DNA of 64,000 bases. Source: Ophthalmolycus amberensis (lineage: Eukaryota > Chordata > Actinopteri > Perciformes > Zoarcidae). The DNA is taken from the NCBI GenBank assembly GCA_024529925.1, contig JAFEUB010000800.1:136501-200500 (forward strand), read 5' to 3'. The position numbers and the translations under genes are program-made. Positions 29,601-44,184 of this stretch are shown in pieces. The notes beneath the pieces were generated by a model, which searched no databases, was not told the origin of the DNA, and worked only from the letters and a program-made list of their open reading frames with translations. Position 1 is the first letter of the stretch; each line of letters begins with the position of its first letter.

Positions 29601-32600
29601 TTTTACTGCTCTCATCCAGTTCAAGACCTCCATCGCTAAATGTAATCTAATATGGCCACTCCCCTTCGGTCACTCATTCCCTCCGCACATGGTCAGAGGC
29701 AGACAGAAGAAGGAAAACCAGCAACAAAGACAGTGTGGAGGGTCTTCTGTCATATTCTGCAGCAATGTCGTGCTTAGCACTGAAGCCTCTATTAAAAAAG
29801 AAGAAAAGAAAAAGCTATATTGTACATTTAAACATTTTTATGTTCTTTCTATGGTCTGGTATGGAGAATTAAGCTGAGAGTTTTGGGGGGAATATATTAT
29901 GATTTCATATGAGTGTATTTTTATGCACTCTGGATAAGATGACGATCTAAAGAATCAGCGGGAGCTGATTTGTGTGGATTTTATGGGATTACAAATGATC
30001 AATCAGCTCTCAAATACGATCATTTTGTGTGTTTCTTCACATGTCCGTGCCTCAAACTAGACTTAAATCATTAGACCTTCAAGAAACACATAGAAGCACT
30101 GTGTCTCGTCTGGTGGTTGTGGTGTCAACGTGTGTCTCTATTCACGGCATTAAATGGAGGGAGGTGATGGAGGCATCCACACGTGAAATCTACGAATTAG
30201 CTGTGAAATTGCTGTTATTTGCCACCAATTGTTTATGACTCAGTACACATTGTTTTCCCTCTTTTTCTGTTGTCTCATTATTATGGCCTGGCCTTTATAG
30301 AAGGACGTTTTGAGGATGGATGCACACACAAACTCACCAACAAGGAGGCTTTTGAATTGATTTGATTAGTTTAGTGAACATTGACACAAACACGTGACGT
30401 TTCAAGAGCGACTGCAACACTTCAAACATTTGTTTCTGTTATAATAGCTCCTCCTGTCTCTTCTTCTTCCCTTCACCTCCTGTCTCTAAACAAGGGAAAT
30501 TGTGCAGAAACTTTATTCCATCTGGCCTCCAGTCTTGTCACTTCTTTGTCACTCTCATCAATGTCTTGACACACAATCGAATCAAATAACACACAGAACA
30601 AGACAATCTGAGGCAGACTTCTAGTTCGCTGAAAGCTTCAAGGGCTATAGGCATCACCTGAAGTACACATGCATTATACTACATGTGCCCACACACACTG
30701 CTTTCTCTGTTCACTCAAGGCCACTGCTCAATCCTCCATTTCATATGGCTGCATACGTATGTTTTCAATTACTAACATACTGGAAAAATCTCACTCAAAG
30801 TATCACTGCAGGATGGATGGACACTTGACAGTCAGTTAAAATGAAAGATGTTTAGCCTTTTACTACACAATGTTATACAAATATGTCAATATATACAAAT
30901 AATGTAAATGTATAATGTAAAAATAAGGCTTAACATATTTAAATACTATATATGCTGCAATTTACCATTCACTTCCTAGTACTGTGTGTTTCATTAATGG
31001 GAATAATTCTATGGGAGGTGTTGTTATGTGTGGCTATAACTGTATGCTGGCACAAACAATTTTTTTTAATGCTTATAAGTAGAAGTAACTCGTCAATTTC
31101 TCTATAAAATGCAATGAGGGGTTTTCTCTTTCTCTCCAAAGCAAGCCAGGACTCTTTAACAAGTTGATATATATTTATTTAATGATTTGCTTTAAGACAT
31201 AACAGGCATTTATTATTTATATATTTTTAGGACCATGTCTTTCCCCCATTTTTCACTTTTTGAGGTCCCTCAAAAATGAGTGAAACAGCGCCCCCCTAGA
31301 TTTGAAATACAATCCGTGTGGCCAGAAGGAGTACTGCAGGCTTATTGCGGTCTACCTGGGAGCACAGGTGGAAGTTGTTATCCCTAATTAAACATAGTTA
31401 AGTATCAAACAATGGAGCAGCTTCTGTAAGGCCACTGTGGAACTGAGCGGACACGTCGCTGGAAAAGAAGACATGAAGTTATTCGTGAAACCTGACAAAC
31501 TGTCAACACTACAAACAAACAGAAAGTTAATTAACAAGGTAATTTAAATTAAACAACCGTTTAGCGCTCCAGTGAAAGTAACATTCGCTAGTTATAGTCA
31601 GTGTTGCTGTCTGCTAACGTGCTACGGTAGCAAACAGAGAATTGACTTCGACAACAAATGTGAGTAATTTACACTTTATCTCTGATTGTCTCTTTGATTG
31701 CTGTTTGTTTTTCTGACACAAAAGGTATAACAGTCTTAGCTACTTTGTATTTAAGCTGTGCTGCATAATGAGTATTGAGCATATCGATAAGAGCCAGTAA
31801 GTCATGTATTTGATTTATGCATTGATACCATTTGATGCGAACAAAAAAGTTGTAGATCTGTGAATGTCTTGTCAATACTCAGCACGATCTATACTTAATG
31901 AGTACAAGCTTTATAGTACTCTGTCTGCTTAGAATTATGGCTGGGAAAAAAAATCAAATATTTAGATATGGATATTGTGTTGTTGACTATTGGTGCTTTC
32001 ACAAAATATTTACACAATGCCATTTTCGATAAATAATCATCATTAATGTGGATATAATGACGAAGTGGGTAAAGGCAAATAACTAGAACAGAAGATGACA
32101 TCACTTTACTGTAATGCAGCCTAAAAGACACCAAAATCTAAGCCGATAGTCTCCCACTGAGGACATACAATGGCAACACAAGTAAATCTATGGTATATGC
32201 GTTGTGTTTATTTGTGAACATTAACCTGTAAAATGGGCGCTTAGTTTCACAGTTAATTTATTTGGCCCCATGTGGTTAAGATGGGCCAGAGCTGTCACTG
32301 AACAGACGAGAGGTGACAGGCTGGCTCCTGTTGGTGGAGGCTAAATATGGGACGCAGACTGCATCACACTGCTGACTGTCTCCTCTTACAAGTGCAGAAA
32401 CAAGCTAATCTGATTCGCGTGTATCCCCCCTCTCGATGCTGAATGGAGTCCAAGTGCCAGTGGCTCAAAACTGACAGTTTTCTGCTGTTCTTCCAAGCAG
32501 TGCTGTAAGCTATACGAACTCATTCCCTTTTTCTCACCAATTACTGAATCACAATTAGGGATTCAGAAGGTTTAAGTGTGAAGTGTTTTTAAACGGCCAC

Positions 32601-32685
32601 ATAGGAACACACTCTTCCTACTCTCCCTTTTTTAAATTTAAGATTCATGTTGCAAATCTTTTTTCTGTCGTCTCACGGCCCCTCA
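29601..32685. other. Intergenic, AT-rich, no gene recognised
   Basis: No coding potential seen. AT-rich stretches occur near 30.9-31.2 kb and 31.9-32.2 kb. Confidence 0.45.
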
Positions 32686-32689
32686 GACT

Positions 32690-33000
32690 TATCTTGTGTC
32701 CCTGTTGCGGGGCCCGACCCCCAGGTTGGCAACCACTGGACTAGTGCAAAGTAGTTAAAACTATAGCTCCTCCTCCAACATTGATGCGTCACTATTAATA
32801 ATGTAATGTATCATATCGGTCACTAGCCAGGTTTTCTGCAAAAGTAATACTTTTAAGATTTTAGTAAATGTAGCTGATGATACTTTTACTGTAATTTTAC
32901 TGAAGCAGGATTTTAGATGCAGGACTTTTACTTGTAATGGAGTATTTGTACATGGTGGTACTCTGAGTATCTGAGTACCGGTACTTCTTCTTCACTGTAC
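32690..33000. mobile_element. Fish MITE-like repeat
   Basis: The sequence from ggttggcaaccactgg through acttttactgtaattttact, acttttacttgtaatggagt and ctgagtaccggtacttcttc resembles a very common teleost non-autonomous DNA repeat, recognised from memory by its acttttact and gagtacttctt phrases. Family name and exact ends are not determined. Confidence 0.5.
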
Positions 33001-33144
33001 TCTTTTTGTGCCATATGACTTCCTCTCCAGTCCTCTGTACCCTCACCCTCCCTCTTGTCTACCAATCAGGTTGATTGATTTTATGCCTCTTCTTATCGAG
33101 CGGAGCAGCCGTTGTCAATAAATGTCGTCCGTCGTCTGTCTCTG

Positions 33145-33147
<3 letters not shown>

Positions 33148-33209
<62 letters not shown>

Positions 33210-33216
33210 GCACACA
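33148..33216. repeat. (CA)n microsatellite
   Basis: About 60 nt pure CA repeat followed by a few interrupted units. Confidence 0.95.
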
Positions 33217-33219
33217 CGC

Positions 33220-35985
33220 AGGGCGAGCAGTAGAATTCAGTCTGCTTTGTATCTCTGTTAGGAGTGCACATGGGTTCCCTTTGATATTATTATCACTTTA
33301 CTAATCCTGACCTTTATCTGATCGAACACAAGAGACTTGGTGTCTTTTAGGGGATCAATCAGAAATCTTGTTTTCATATGATCATGTAATTCACATGGAA
33401 CACTTTTAACATTCATGATTTGGAGAATTGTCAGTGGATTTATGTTGTCCTGATTTAATTGAATTCCACACACTGCAGGTCTGGTTCTTGTCGGCTTTGT
33501 TTGAATAACAGCTTTGTTTGCTACTTTCATCTAGTTCTTCACAGCGATGCCTGTGGATGAGACAGAGGATGGTTCTCACAGAAAAGCCAAGGGCAGCAGC
33601 TGTGTGCCTCCTCCTTATTGGAGGTGGGAAGTTAACGAGACGTACAATTGCCAAGCTAACCACTTAGTCCTCATCCTTGAAGTATTTTCTCTTTAAAAGA
33701 TAGAAGAAAACTTTGAAAAAAACTCTTCTGATGAACGATACAACTCCCCTTTTGTGTCACTTGTCCAAGAAAGTTTTCCAGATATTAAAGGGGCTCATTG
33801 TTGCCCCTTGAGGCCATTGTGGGGGACCAGTGTTTTTGTTCTGCCCTCTGGCCTCTGGGGGCAGTGGTGAGCCCATTACAGCATGGTGCACCACAATTAG
33901 GAGAAGAAGACGTGCTATAGAAGTAAACCATATGTGATATTTAATCTGTACTAGTTTACAATTACCTTCTCTCAAATCATTTAACGAGCAGGACTCCCTC
34001 TCACTCGCCTTTTTCGTCATTGCATCATTTGGCACATTTGACCTCAGAGCTGTAATGTTCTGCTATTATTTGTTTTATCTTTTATCACAGATAATTTACC
34101 CCTTTCCTGTGTCATTCATAGTTTGTAGCCAGTGACTTCTGGTGAAACAGATCGTGTTAAAACTGTAATGCTACAGCGCCGTGTACAGCTAAGACCTTTC
34201 TGATTTGCCGGTAAAGGATATAAACAAGTCGTATAGCCACATGCTGAGACATTGTTTTAAATCCAGTCGCTGAATTGTACCTGAAGCGCTGCACATTTTA
34301 GAGAAAACAGTTCAAGTCATTTTTTGCTCTGTTTCCGCTTCACTGTCGTTCAGATGTTGCTACCGTTTGACAATGTGCCAGAATGTTTCTGCTGCCAGTG
34401 TCTTTTCCTCAATTTCACACAACCGCAGACATAAAAAAAGACAGTTTTTGTGGATTGCCTTCCTGGTGGTAGCTTTTCACCAAAGACGCCTTTGTTTGTT
34501 TGTTGACAGAAGTCTGTTTTTTTTTTTTATTTGACACGTAAAAGGAGAAGGGAAATAAACAAAGAACACTTGTTTGTGATCTCACTTCCTAAAGTGTCCT
34601 TTAATCTGCATAAGGAAGAACTTTAAACTCTTGTATAGAACACAACACAACACAGCACAGATTTGACTTGTTGGCCGTTTGCTTCATGTCCGCGTGAGAA
34701 TGAAATACGAATCCAGGAAGTCCAGTTTCAGTGATAGATCCATGAGTTTGAAGTCTTGTGAGAAGCACTGTGCAGTGGTTTATAATAGTATGAGGAAGGA
34801 TTCTATGACAGTCATGGCGGAAGTAGTTTTCTTTTGTCGCGACTCGTGAAGATTGTAGGTAAACAGTAGAAATAGAGTGTGGCGTTGATGTTACAAAGTA
34901 ATCTACCAGGAATGTGTTGAGAGTTGAGCCTCGTTCAACTTTTTTGCCAGACAGAACAAAACAAAAACAGCTTGAATCAAATGACAAAAATCATTTCTTG
35001 GTGATCTATTTGATATATAGTTTTGATAAATGTTGACATTTTGGATAGCTATCTTGCTCAAGACCAAAGTTTGAAACAAACTAATGCAAAAACACTTCAA
35101 TCCACCAATGAAAGGAGCCAAAGTTATGAAGGTCCAGGTTTGTCCATCATAACTCGTCAGGCTGTGACGCTAGTTTCAAGGTATCTGCCCATTTATCTCC
35201 CCGTTCTTCATTCACTGAAGCACCTTTGTCAACTCTGGAAAGGTTTCGTGGAACATAAAAGTATGTACTCCTTTTTGTCCTGTTCTATGATGCTCTGTTC
35301 CCATGGCCGCGTGAGTCGAGTCTAATTAGCGGGGGCAATTCTGTTCCCTGCCTTCGCTTCTTTCAGCAGGAGGCTTTTTGGTTTTCTGTGGGAATGGGGA
35401 GGCCCAGTTTATGTGTGTGTGTGTGTGTGTGTGTCAGTGAGAGAGAGACAGAGGGAGATCCCCTTTCCCTCCAGGGTTATATCATTACATGGATAATTAG
35501 GCCAGGTCAACCAGAGAAAGAAGAAAGCAGGAAGGCAATTCAAATGAATCATACAGGTTTTTGAGAATGTATATTGGACTCACACTCACAGCAGGGAAAG
35601 AGATGCGTCTCTCTCTGTTTTGTCCAATGCCACTGTCTTGGTGTATGAATTAAGAGGTAGCCAAAAACATGTCCTTGTTGGATACAAACTCAGAATATAA
35701 TTACAGTATTGACCTCATTCTGAAAAGCTCAGGCAGCATCATTGAATATCATTTTCCACAAAACCCACTCATGAGACGGTATGCCTTGATCTGTGCATTC
35801 GTTTTTCATTCATTTATTCATCTTTTAGTCTCTAAAATCTTTGAGATTGTTGGTGTATAAAAACGTTACATCTTGCATTGTTTACTTCCATCTTTTCTAG
35901 TTGGCAGTCTTCTTCTTTCTTCACATTCTTGGTGCATCGCTCCTCTTGGCGTGTTGCCGCCACCTGCTGTTTATTGACCAACGGC
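33220..35985. other. Intergenic, no gene recognised
   Basis: Nothing coding recognised. It contains a GT repeat (about 35411-35435). Confidence 0.45.
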
Positions 35986-35988
35986 AGG

Positions 35989-36070
35989 TTTGTGTATTAC
36001 TTTGCCAGGTATGTGTATTACTTTGCCAGGTATGTGTATTACTTTGCCAGGTATGTGTATTACTTTGCCG
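35989..36070. repeat. 21-nt tandem repeat, four copies
   Basis: tatgtgtattactttgccagg is repeated as copies at 35989-36009 (first base pair variant), 36010-36030, 36031-36051 and a partial 36052-36070. The middle copies are identical, suggesting recent expansion. Each junction creates CCAG|GTATGT, a good 5' splice-site match. Confidence 0.95.
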
Positions 36071-36925
36071 ATGTCGATCTTCTCATGTAACTTTCTGCAA
36101 GAGAGCAAGTTCCTGTGTTTCCCAAAATGACCTATTAACAAAATAAGAATACATTTGTAAGAGAGGCAAAGAAGCTAAGAAAAGAAAGTAAAAGCCAATA
36201 GAGGGATCGGTCTAGTTCATGTGGCTGAACCTGACCTGACCATTCAGACATTTTAAAGGGTCGGTATTCTCCTCCCATTCTGAGAAGAAGACTATTTTCT
36301 TGGTCACATTTGGAAGAATGGCGTGTTATAGTTTATGCGTTCATGGCATGCAGTCTTTGGAGGAAAGGATTCTTGAAATGGGACCCAGCTACTGCCTTTA
36401 GTCAGAACCCAATCTTGTGACCTTACAGGATGAGAGCCTAATTTAATTTTCAGCAACAACTTGATATTCTAAATGTAAAGATTTATTGTCGTGCCCCGAC
36501 GAACAGCTTCATGTTCTTAATTAAAGAGCCACGAAAGAGTTGAGACAAGAGCCAGAAAACGAAGCTTCCTATAGCTTAAAAGCTGCTCTTTGATTGATAA
36601 AATAGGTTTAAGGAATTATTTTTTAAGTGTCGTCAAAGGAGTAGATCTTGTGAATACGGTGGAATTTGCAACTTTATGCTCAATGATCCAAGACCGAGAA
36701 ATACAAGATAAAATGTGAAAGAGCAAGGACGGTCAACCAGAGAATCGGGGGGGTTCTTGATATCATTGTTTGACTTGTCCCAGGTCATGTTACACCGTTA
36801 CAGCAGCTAACTGTGTCCAATTGGTTTGGACCGATGATTCATACCCATCCTCGTCCTTCCATTTAACCGGGTTCACTGGAAGACAAAGACCTCACCAGCT
36901 GAATTGAAACTCCTACACTCTTGAG

Positions 36926-36968
<43 letters not shown>

Positions 36969-38063
36969 ATCTAACATGTTTACCTCTCTTCACAGTCCTC
37001 AGTCACTGCTGAATTGATCCAATCTGAGCAGCCTTGGAAAACTGTATTCACTTTTGTTAGCATTCATTCTCGTCTTTCTTTCCTCACCGCTCTTCTTCTC
37101 CACTCGCTGCCTCTCCAGCTCTGTTTTTCTTCTTCTTCTTCTTCTTCTCCAGCCTTGGATGCTTCCGAGAGCCTGCTCTGCTGTTGACAATAGGACACGT
37201 GGTACTTGGTGAAGTTTTCTAACCTCTGGGAGTTTTCAAGGACTGTGGAGATGGAAACAGTGTCAGTAGAGGTTGGGTCGATAGGCAGAGCTAATTGGTG
37301 TCATTCACTTCATGACCACAGCAGTTAATAGGTTTACTGTATAAGCATTTAATATAAGGTTCAACTGACTATGATAAAGGTGGCAAGGTGCAAAGTGCTC
37401 AAACTTTAATGTTGTGGCTCCTAAAACATGTCTTCTGTGTCCCAACCCCTCCACCATCATTTTACAAGATTCTTTATTTTGTTTGGTTGTATTTTGTCTG
37501 ATTTATATATATTTTATATTTCGTCCCGTTTGAGTAGGGGCTACACAATTCGGCACCAAGGAGACGTATACAAGCTAGATTTGAGCAGAAAAAGTATTTA
37601 TTTTGCACACAACTTGAAGACTAATTTGAGATGCAGCTCAGCAGTGTGTGTCAAAATACGGGATTCATTAATTATAATTATAATACAGTATGAAAGGGCT
37701 TAGAACATTATGATAGGAGTATATGATGGTCAGAGGGCGTTGAAATCACACAACAACTATACGTCCACAATCAATTTGTGGTTGGTCGTTTGAATATATT
37801 GCCAATGTTGTTTTGAGACAAAGGACACCTTCATACCGTAGGTGTTCAGAACGGCTTCCTCTGAGTGATGAAACCAACTGAATCATTATTTTATGAAATA
37901 TACATGTCATTCAGAAAACTGAACAAAGACGGACGTTAAATATGGCCTAACAGACTTCTTGTGTGTGTTTAGTGTGGTTTCTCTCGATGGTTAAAGGATT
38001 AGTGGCGTCCATGTGTTCCCATGGTCTCTGTCTTCAGACAACAAGAGCCTATATCACACACAC

Positions 38064-38098
<35 letters not shown>

Positions 38099-38175
38099 GC
38101 GGTTTTATCAGCCTATCGACTTCTAGTCAACCTGAGCTGCTTGAAGTCAGAGCTTAGTAGTGTTGCTGGTTGATT

Positions 38176-38238
<63 letters not shown>

Positions 38239-39962
38239 TCCCCAAGAGACTGAACTCGATCCCTGGCTCTACTGGCTTGTCAATCGCTTGTGGGATTGGT
38301 TTACGGATAATTGACACTTGTTGGAGCCGGGCCCAGTGGCAGGTAAAGAACGCTGGAAGAGCTGGACAGGTGAGAGCTTGAGTGGATGTATTTGTGTGGA
38401 AAGTGAGGCCTGGGTGCAGTGCAGGGCCGTGTTATCTGATGACAATAAATCTTAAAGGTTAAGAGTGTTTTTGTGAACAAGTAGGAAGCCCTCTTTAATC
38501 TGTGGTATGGTCATTTTGTTTTGAGAGCATCTGAAGTGTTTCCTAAAAGCATATCTTTTCCAAGAGCATCTTTTCAGTAACAAATAGTTAGTGAGATGAG
38601 AAGAGTGGAGCCACTAGTACGCTAAATGGGAAGCAGCCAGAGAGCTTAGCATAAAGGCTAGAAGCAGGGGGAAACCACCAGCCGGACCCTATATAGTCAT
38701 TTAAGCGATCAGTCGAAATGTTTAAACATAAACTGAGTCGTAAAGAAATACTGTGTATCCAATCCATAGTGTCTTACGCTGTGCCTGGCATCTCAAAATG
38801 AAAGACTCCACCCTTCAATTCTAACTTCAAACATTGACAAGAAACATCCATCAAAAGTTCCCCATCATGCATGTACGGTAGATTCTTTATTATACGTGTG
38901 GAGGTAGTTGGTTCTCACGGTCATTTGAACATAAAGTTCCCTGGTTTTGTATGCTGTGTTTGGAAAAATGCATCAAGCACTTTCAAGGCAGTCTGTTCCT
39001 TTTTTATTCTTCTAAAACCTACAAACCTTTGAGGAGTTTTAGCCAGTTGGAATAATGCTGACCATTCAGAGGGGGAACCTGGAGTTCACCTGTATTGACC
39101 AGGTCTTTTTTTACGCTGTGTATGAATGCGATGTAGAATCTTTTATGCTTAGTTTTGGAGGTCAGTGCAAAATGTACAAATGTTAACTTTACCTCATGAA
39201 GCTTTTTATTTTCTCGTATTTTCTCTCAATTTGCACGGACCAATTGCCCTGCAGTCGCTCTTGATCATCTCTGACCTATAGCAGATGTACCATAGACAGG
39301 TCCAGGCCTCGCTGAACCACATAGAGTCAAGTAACACAGCAATGAAAGCATAATCCCTCACCAGCTTCCCACCCAGGTCAATCGAATGCAATGGGAGATT
39401 GATCCATGGTGCATGAGTGTAGGGTTTTTTGTCATTCCTTTAAAAAAATAGGACAATAAGTCAAAACGTAAGAGAAGGCCTCGTACTTGTTTAATCCAGT
39501 AGATGCAGCTGGGATTAGTCATTTAGAGAGAGAGGAATGGAATGGGAGCTTTGCATCGGCCTGAAACTGATATATTGCCGGTAGTTTATGTACATGACCA
39601 CCATTGAACCCCTTTATTTCAGCCAGGCTAATGCACACCATGACACACCATGAGAGTGTCACCTATGTGCAATTATATTTAGGAATAAATATGAATGGTA
39701 CTCACTTTGTAACAGGTTTTTTTGAATCAGTTATTTTAATTGAGAAGCTAAAGCTAAACATGTCAGCACACACGTCGGCTCTTACTTTTGGAAGACTTTT
39801 TGTGTTGATTGCTAGAAAGCACTGTAAGACCCTCACCAATGTCCTTTCTTTTTCTGTCTCTCCCTCCTCCCTCCTACTCTATTGCTCAGCTATCTTCAAA
39901 GCAGCAGCATACATTAGTGTCAGTGTGTGGATGTTCCCAACAGCATCTGGAAGACACACTCG

Positions 39963-40007
<45 letters not shown>

Positions 40008-43000
40008 TGAGTGAGTGAGTGATGCAGCGTAGAGACATTTTCTTAAGAGCGTCGGTACACAAACGATCTAATTCCAGATACAGGAAATGTGTTCCTCACC
40101 AAGTCAGTACGAAGTGTTTTTATTTTTTAATTTCTGTTTATCTCTCTGGAGTTGAAAGAAGACAAAACAAAATTTGATTTTTTTCACTTCTATGGACAAA
40201 AAAATAGACAATATGTGTGCTTATCTAAGCTTACAGTGTCTCATTAGTTATATGGTTAAATATTTGATTTGCCATATGGCTTATGTATAACTGTCAAATG
40301 CTTGACTACATTTAAATTAGTTGTTACTTTGGTTGATTTGTGGTGGGCAGGTTGTTAGTGAAAAAAGAAAATGCTGCCACAAGTCAGCTGGTTAGGCGAA
40401 GAGGTGCAGGTGACAAGTATTTATTGCAGTTGGGTCAAACCTGAAAACCTCAAAATGTGATTACAGTAAGCAGTGCTTTACTCAATTCCTGTCATGCCTA
40501 ACTCTTTGGCGTCGTGCCCACATCATGGCCTCCGGCAAGGACTGCTCAGATAGTGGAATTCATGTGTGTATCTCGATGAAATGGACATTTGACAGTCCGT
40601 TTCAGAGCAGTGGGTCTTAAAGTGAGGCTGAGCCATTGAATAGGCTCGTCGGTTTAAATGGTTTAGATTTTGGCTGGTATATCCCGTTTTTAACGAGCCA
40701 GGTGCCAGTTCATGGTCACGTTAACTTGCCGGTCTCAGCTGAGGAACCAGTGAGGGGAAAGACAGGAAGACAGGCAGAGTAAGGGGTGTCCTGAAATAGG
40801 TTTATATGGATAGAATTATTACAAAAGGAAATGTCACTGAAAGGAAATTCAGTGACAGTAAACAGCCCCCCTGCTGTGTGTCTCCTATTACAGCCGAGTC
40901 CCTTCTTTCTTCCGCCCTCTCTCCTCTTTTTTCTTTTTTTTTATCCCCTTTTCTCTGTAACCATCAGTCGCTCAGCCTAAAAGCTAAAGGCGCTCTCCAG
41001 ACACGGGCTGAAAAGAGACAAGAGGTCCAGAACAATCAAAGGCCTTCAAGAGGAAAGTGACGACGAGGTCAGGATGATGAAGGGGGCGTCAACAGCAGTG
41101 ATGATGATGAGGATGACAATAAAGGTCCTGGTGATCACGACAATGGCAGAGGTGATAACGGCAGACAGAAACCTCTGATGATGACGTTTAACATGACAAA
41201 TACATCAATAACAAAAAGATCAGTGACCATGATGACGATAATTCTAGTTTCCAAAAGGTAGGAACAGTTTCTGACGAAGATTTCCGAACAACACTTCACG
41301 TGTTAATCTGAACTAAATCTAACTTCAACTTCAGCACTTACTGCATGTTCCTCATTGAAAAAACCTGAAAAACAAATGCAGAAAATGGAAGCTGGAATAC
41401 ATTTTTTTCCCAAATTTTAAATCTGCTGCATCAGAAACTGTGCTCACTGAACAGTGAAATGTACTGTGCAGATTCTGCAGACAAATCAGCCTGACAGTCG
41501 GGTCAGTTCACCCCTACTAAAGAAAATGACCCCAATGTACCCCAATGCAAGACCTGGTAACAATGCATCCTCACAAAACAGTCCGTCTGGGATTCGCCCA
41601 CTTCAAGCTTGAGTTCCAAAAGCCATGTGATATGTGGGGAGATGTGGAATGTGAAAATCCTCTGCCTCTCTGGCAAACATATAAACCGATACCCTGTTCG
41701 TCTTTGCAGTTTTGTTCCGTAGCTATATGCCAACCTCACCTGGCCTGCTGTAACATTTAGATTAGGTGTAATTGGTACTGCCTCGGGAATTTATTACGGC
41801 AAATCCAGTTCTTTACAGAGTCAGTACATCATTCTTCATGACATCTGAATCGGTGTTCTGTATAACTGCTCACCTCCGATTATGGCACCGTGATTTCCAC
41901 GTCAAATTCGGAGTATTAGAAAGTGATTGATGGCTAACGCTCCCCGTTAATTTGCACCCACTGGGGTTGAAAGTATGATTTTGGCAAAGGAGGAACAGCT
42001 TTCCAAAGAGGTGCAGTCGGCACGAACCAACACAAAAATAACCTGCACCTGCATGAACACCGCGCACGGTTTCCCACTGCAGCAGTGTGCCGGACTAAAG
42101 TGTACTGTAACAGCACAGGATGTTTCTAATACAACTCAGATGCCTTATAGCTGACAGCAGCTGCTGTCTTCCACGAAGGAGAAAGCTACTTTTTAGAGCG
42201 TTTGATACTCAAAAGACCGATTAACAGGAGTGTGTGTGTGTGTGTTTAAGCCAACAACTGTTTCCTGCTGTGTCAGCGTTTTCAGCTTGAGCTCATACAG
42301 TAATGAGCATCATCACATCAATGGTGCTCTTGCTCTTTTCTCCAGGTTTTCCACCGCCGATGGCGATCAGTATGATGTTGATTAACTGTTGATTGTTGTG
42401 TATAATTGTTTGAAAAGAAGACAATTAGCAATATTTCACGTTTGTTTACTGTCGTGACACTTGTTGCAGTGTTTCTGCTCCACAGCGTGCTTTACACGCT
42501 GCAGATTCAGTGTTTGAATGTACCTTATACGAGGCATGTATGTGTGCATATCAAAGTATATCCAGTAGAAATGTAAAATTTGTGACATTGGTCCTCAGTT
42601 TGGAAAAAAAGTGGGGACTCATCTCACACTGTGGAGAGAGAGAGAATAGAAAGGGAGGGGGGAGAGAGAGCACTTTGCTTTCCTTGGCTGTAGGAGTCCC
42701 TTTGTCGCTCGCCCTGCGGGAGCTTTTAGTCCTCAGCTCCAACTTATCGGCTGTCCAACCATGTGGGGTGGGTGGCTGAGAGGGCGCAGGAGCGGGGGGG
42801 CAATTGATACAGTGAAATGCCCCGGCTGTGGACCGAGAGGTCAAAGCTACAGTCGATCGGCCTCCCTCCCTTTTCTCCCTTTTTCTTCTCAGCGCTTTTT
42901 TTTCTCTCTCTCCCATCGGCCGATTGATCTATCTTTCAGTTGTCGAGCGGTTGTGTGTGTTCACTGCAGGTTTTTATTTATTTATTGTTTATTCGATTTT

Positions 43001-43915
43001 TCAATTTTTTTTAACATAACACAAACAATCATGCATCATTTACCTCTCCCCCCACCAGCATAGGAAAAATAGATAATAGGTAATTGGAAAGTTCAGAATA
43101 CAAAAAGAAAACAAAGACATGAACGCCACATGTCACACAGATGGCACATGGCATAATCAGATCAAAGGATAAATTGCCATTCTGTTAAGATGATGCGTGC
43201 AGAATTTCAACTCCATTGAATTTGAGAGCAAGAAAGGCTGTTATGCTGCCGACAAGACGTGAACCCCGGTCACATGTCACTGGGTTCCCAGGTGCTGATG
43301 TTGTCGAACTCTAAGTCAGCGATGAGTATTAGTCCCGGGGGAAACGTCCACAACCAGATATATCCCTCAATGATTGTAAAATGTCTGTCCAGCATTCAGA
43401 TAAGCAGGGTCCAGCCAGGAAATGAATGCAATGTGAAATCTTGCATTGTGTAAGACTGTGTTAAGGACATATTACATGTCAACTAGTGGGAGCCCCGGAA
43501 AACTTGTAAAACAACTTTTTTCTTGTGCATAGTTCCAGGTGTTACATGGATTTCAGCCATACTCTCCTCATGTAGCACTTTCACCTCAGTGCAGGTGGTG
43601 GTAATCATTTGGTCCCCAGTGTTTAGCTCCACCATTCCACCTGTTGATTGGCCAATTATGTTGACCTGCTGCTTCGAAGCACGGCCTCAATCAGCCACGT
43701 CAAAACCGGCAGCCCTGTTTAGTGCAGTTTAATATGTGGCTTTTTTTTATATCATAAGCACCTGCCTATTGAGCGTTATGTTAGAGGGACAGAAATACAC
43801 ACCCCTGTAAAATGTAATGATATGAATCATTGGCTGCTTTTTTGAATGCCTTGAGTACAATGCAGAGGTAGATGAATGATGTTTTTGAATGAGACGTTCA
43901 GTGCAAGGCTAACAG

Positions 43916-43946
<31 letters not shown>

Positions 43947-44153
43947 GTAACCTACTCCTTTATTCCCATTTGTGCTGTTTATTTTTCAGCCTTTGGAAAC
44001 ACTTGTCAGTAGGATCAATTCATTATTATTGATCACAGTAACATAGATGTAGAATATTACCAGCCTTATCCTCAGGGTGAGAGTTGGGGTAACACATGGT
44101 TATAGTTTAGTCTCCATGGAATTAATGTGAGTCAATGCGAGGAGGTAAAACAG

Positions 44154-44184
<31 letters not shown>

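Noticed and set aside
35901..36070. Coding exon at the 21-nt repeat
   Set aside because: An acceptor-like site and an open frame exist, but no partner exon or recognisable protein. Kept only as a repeat finding.
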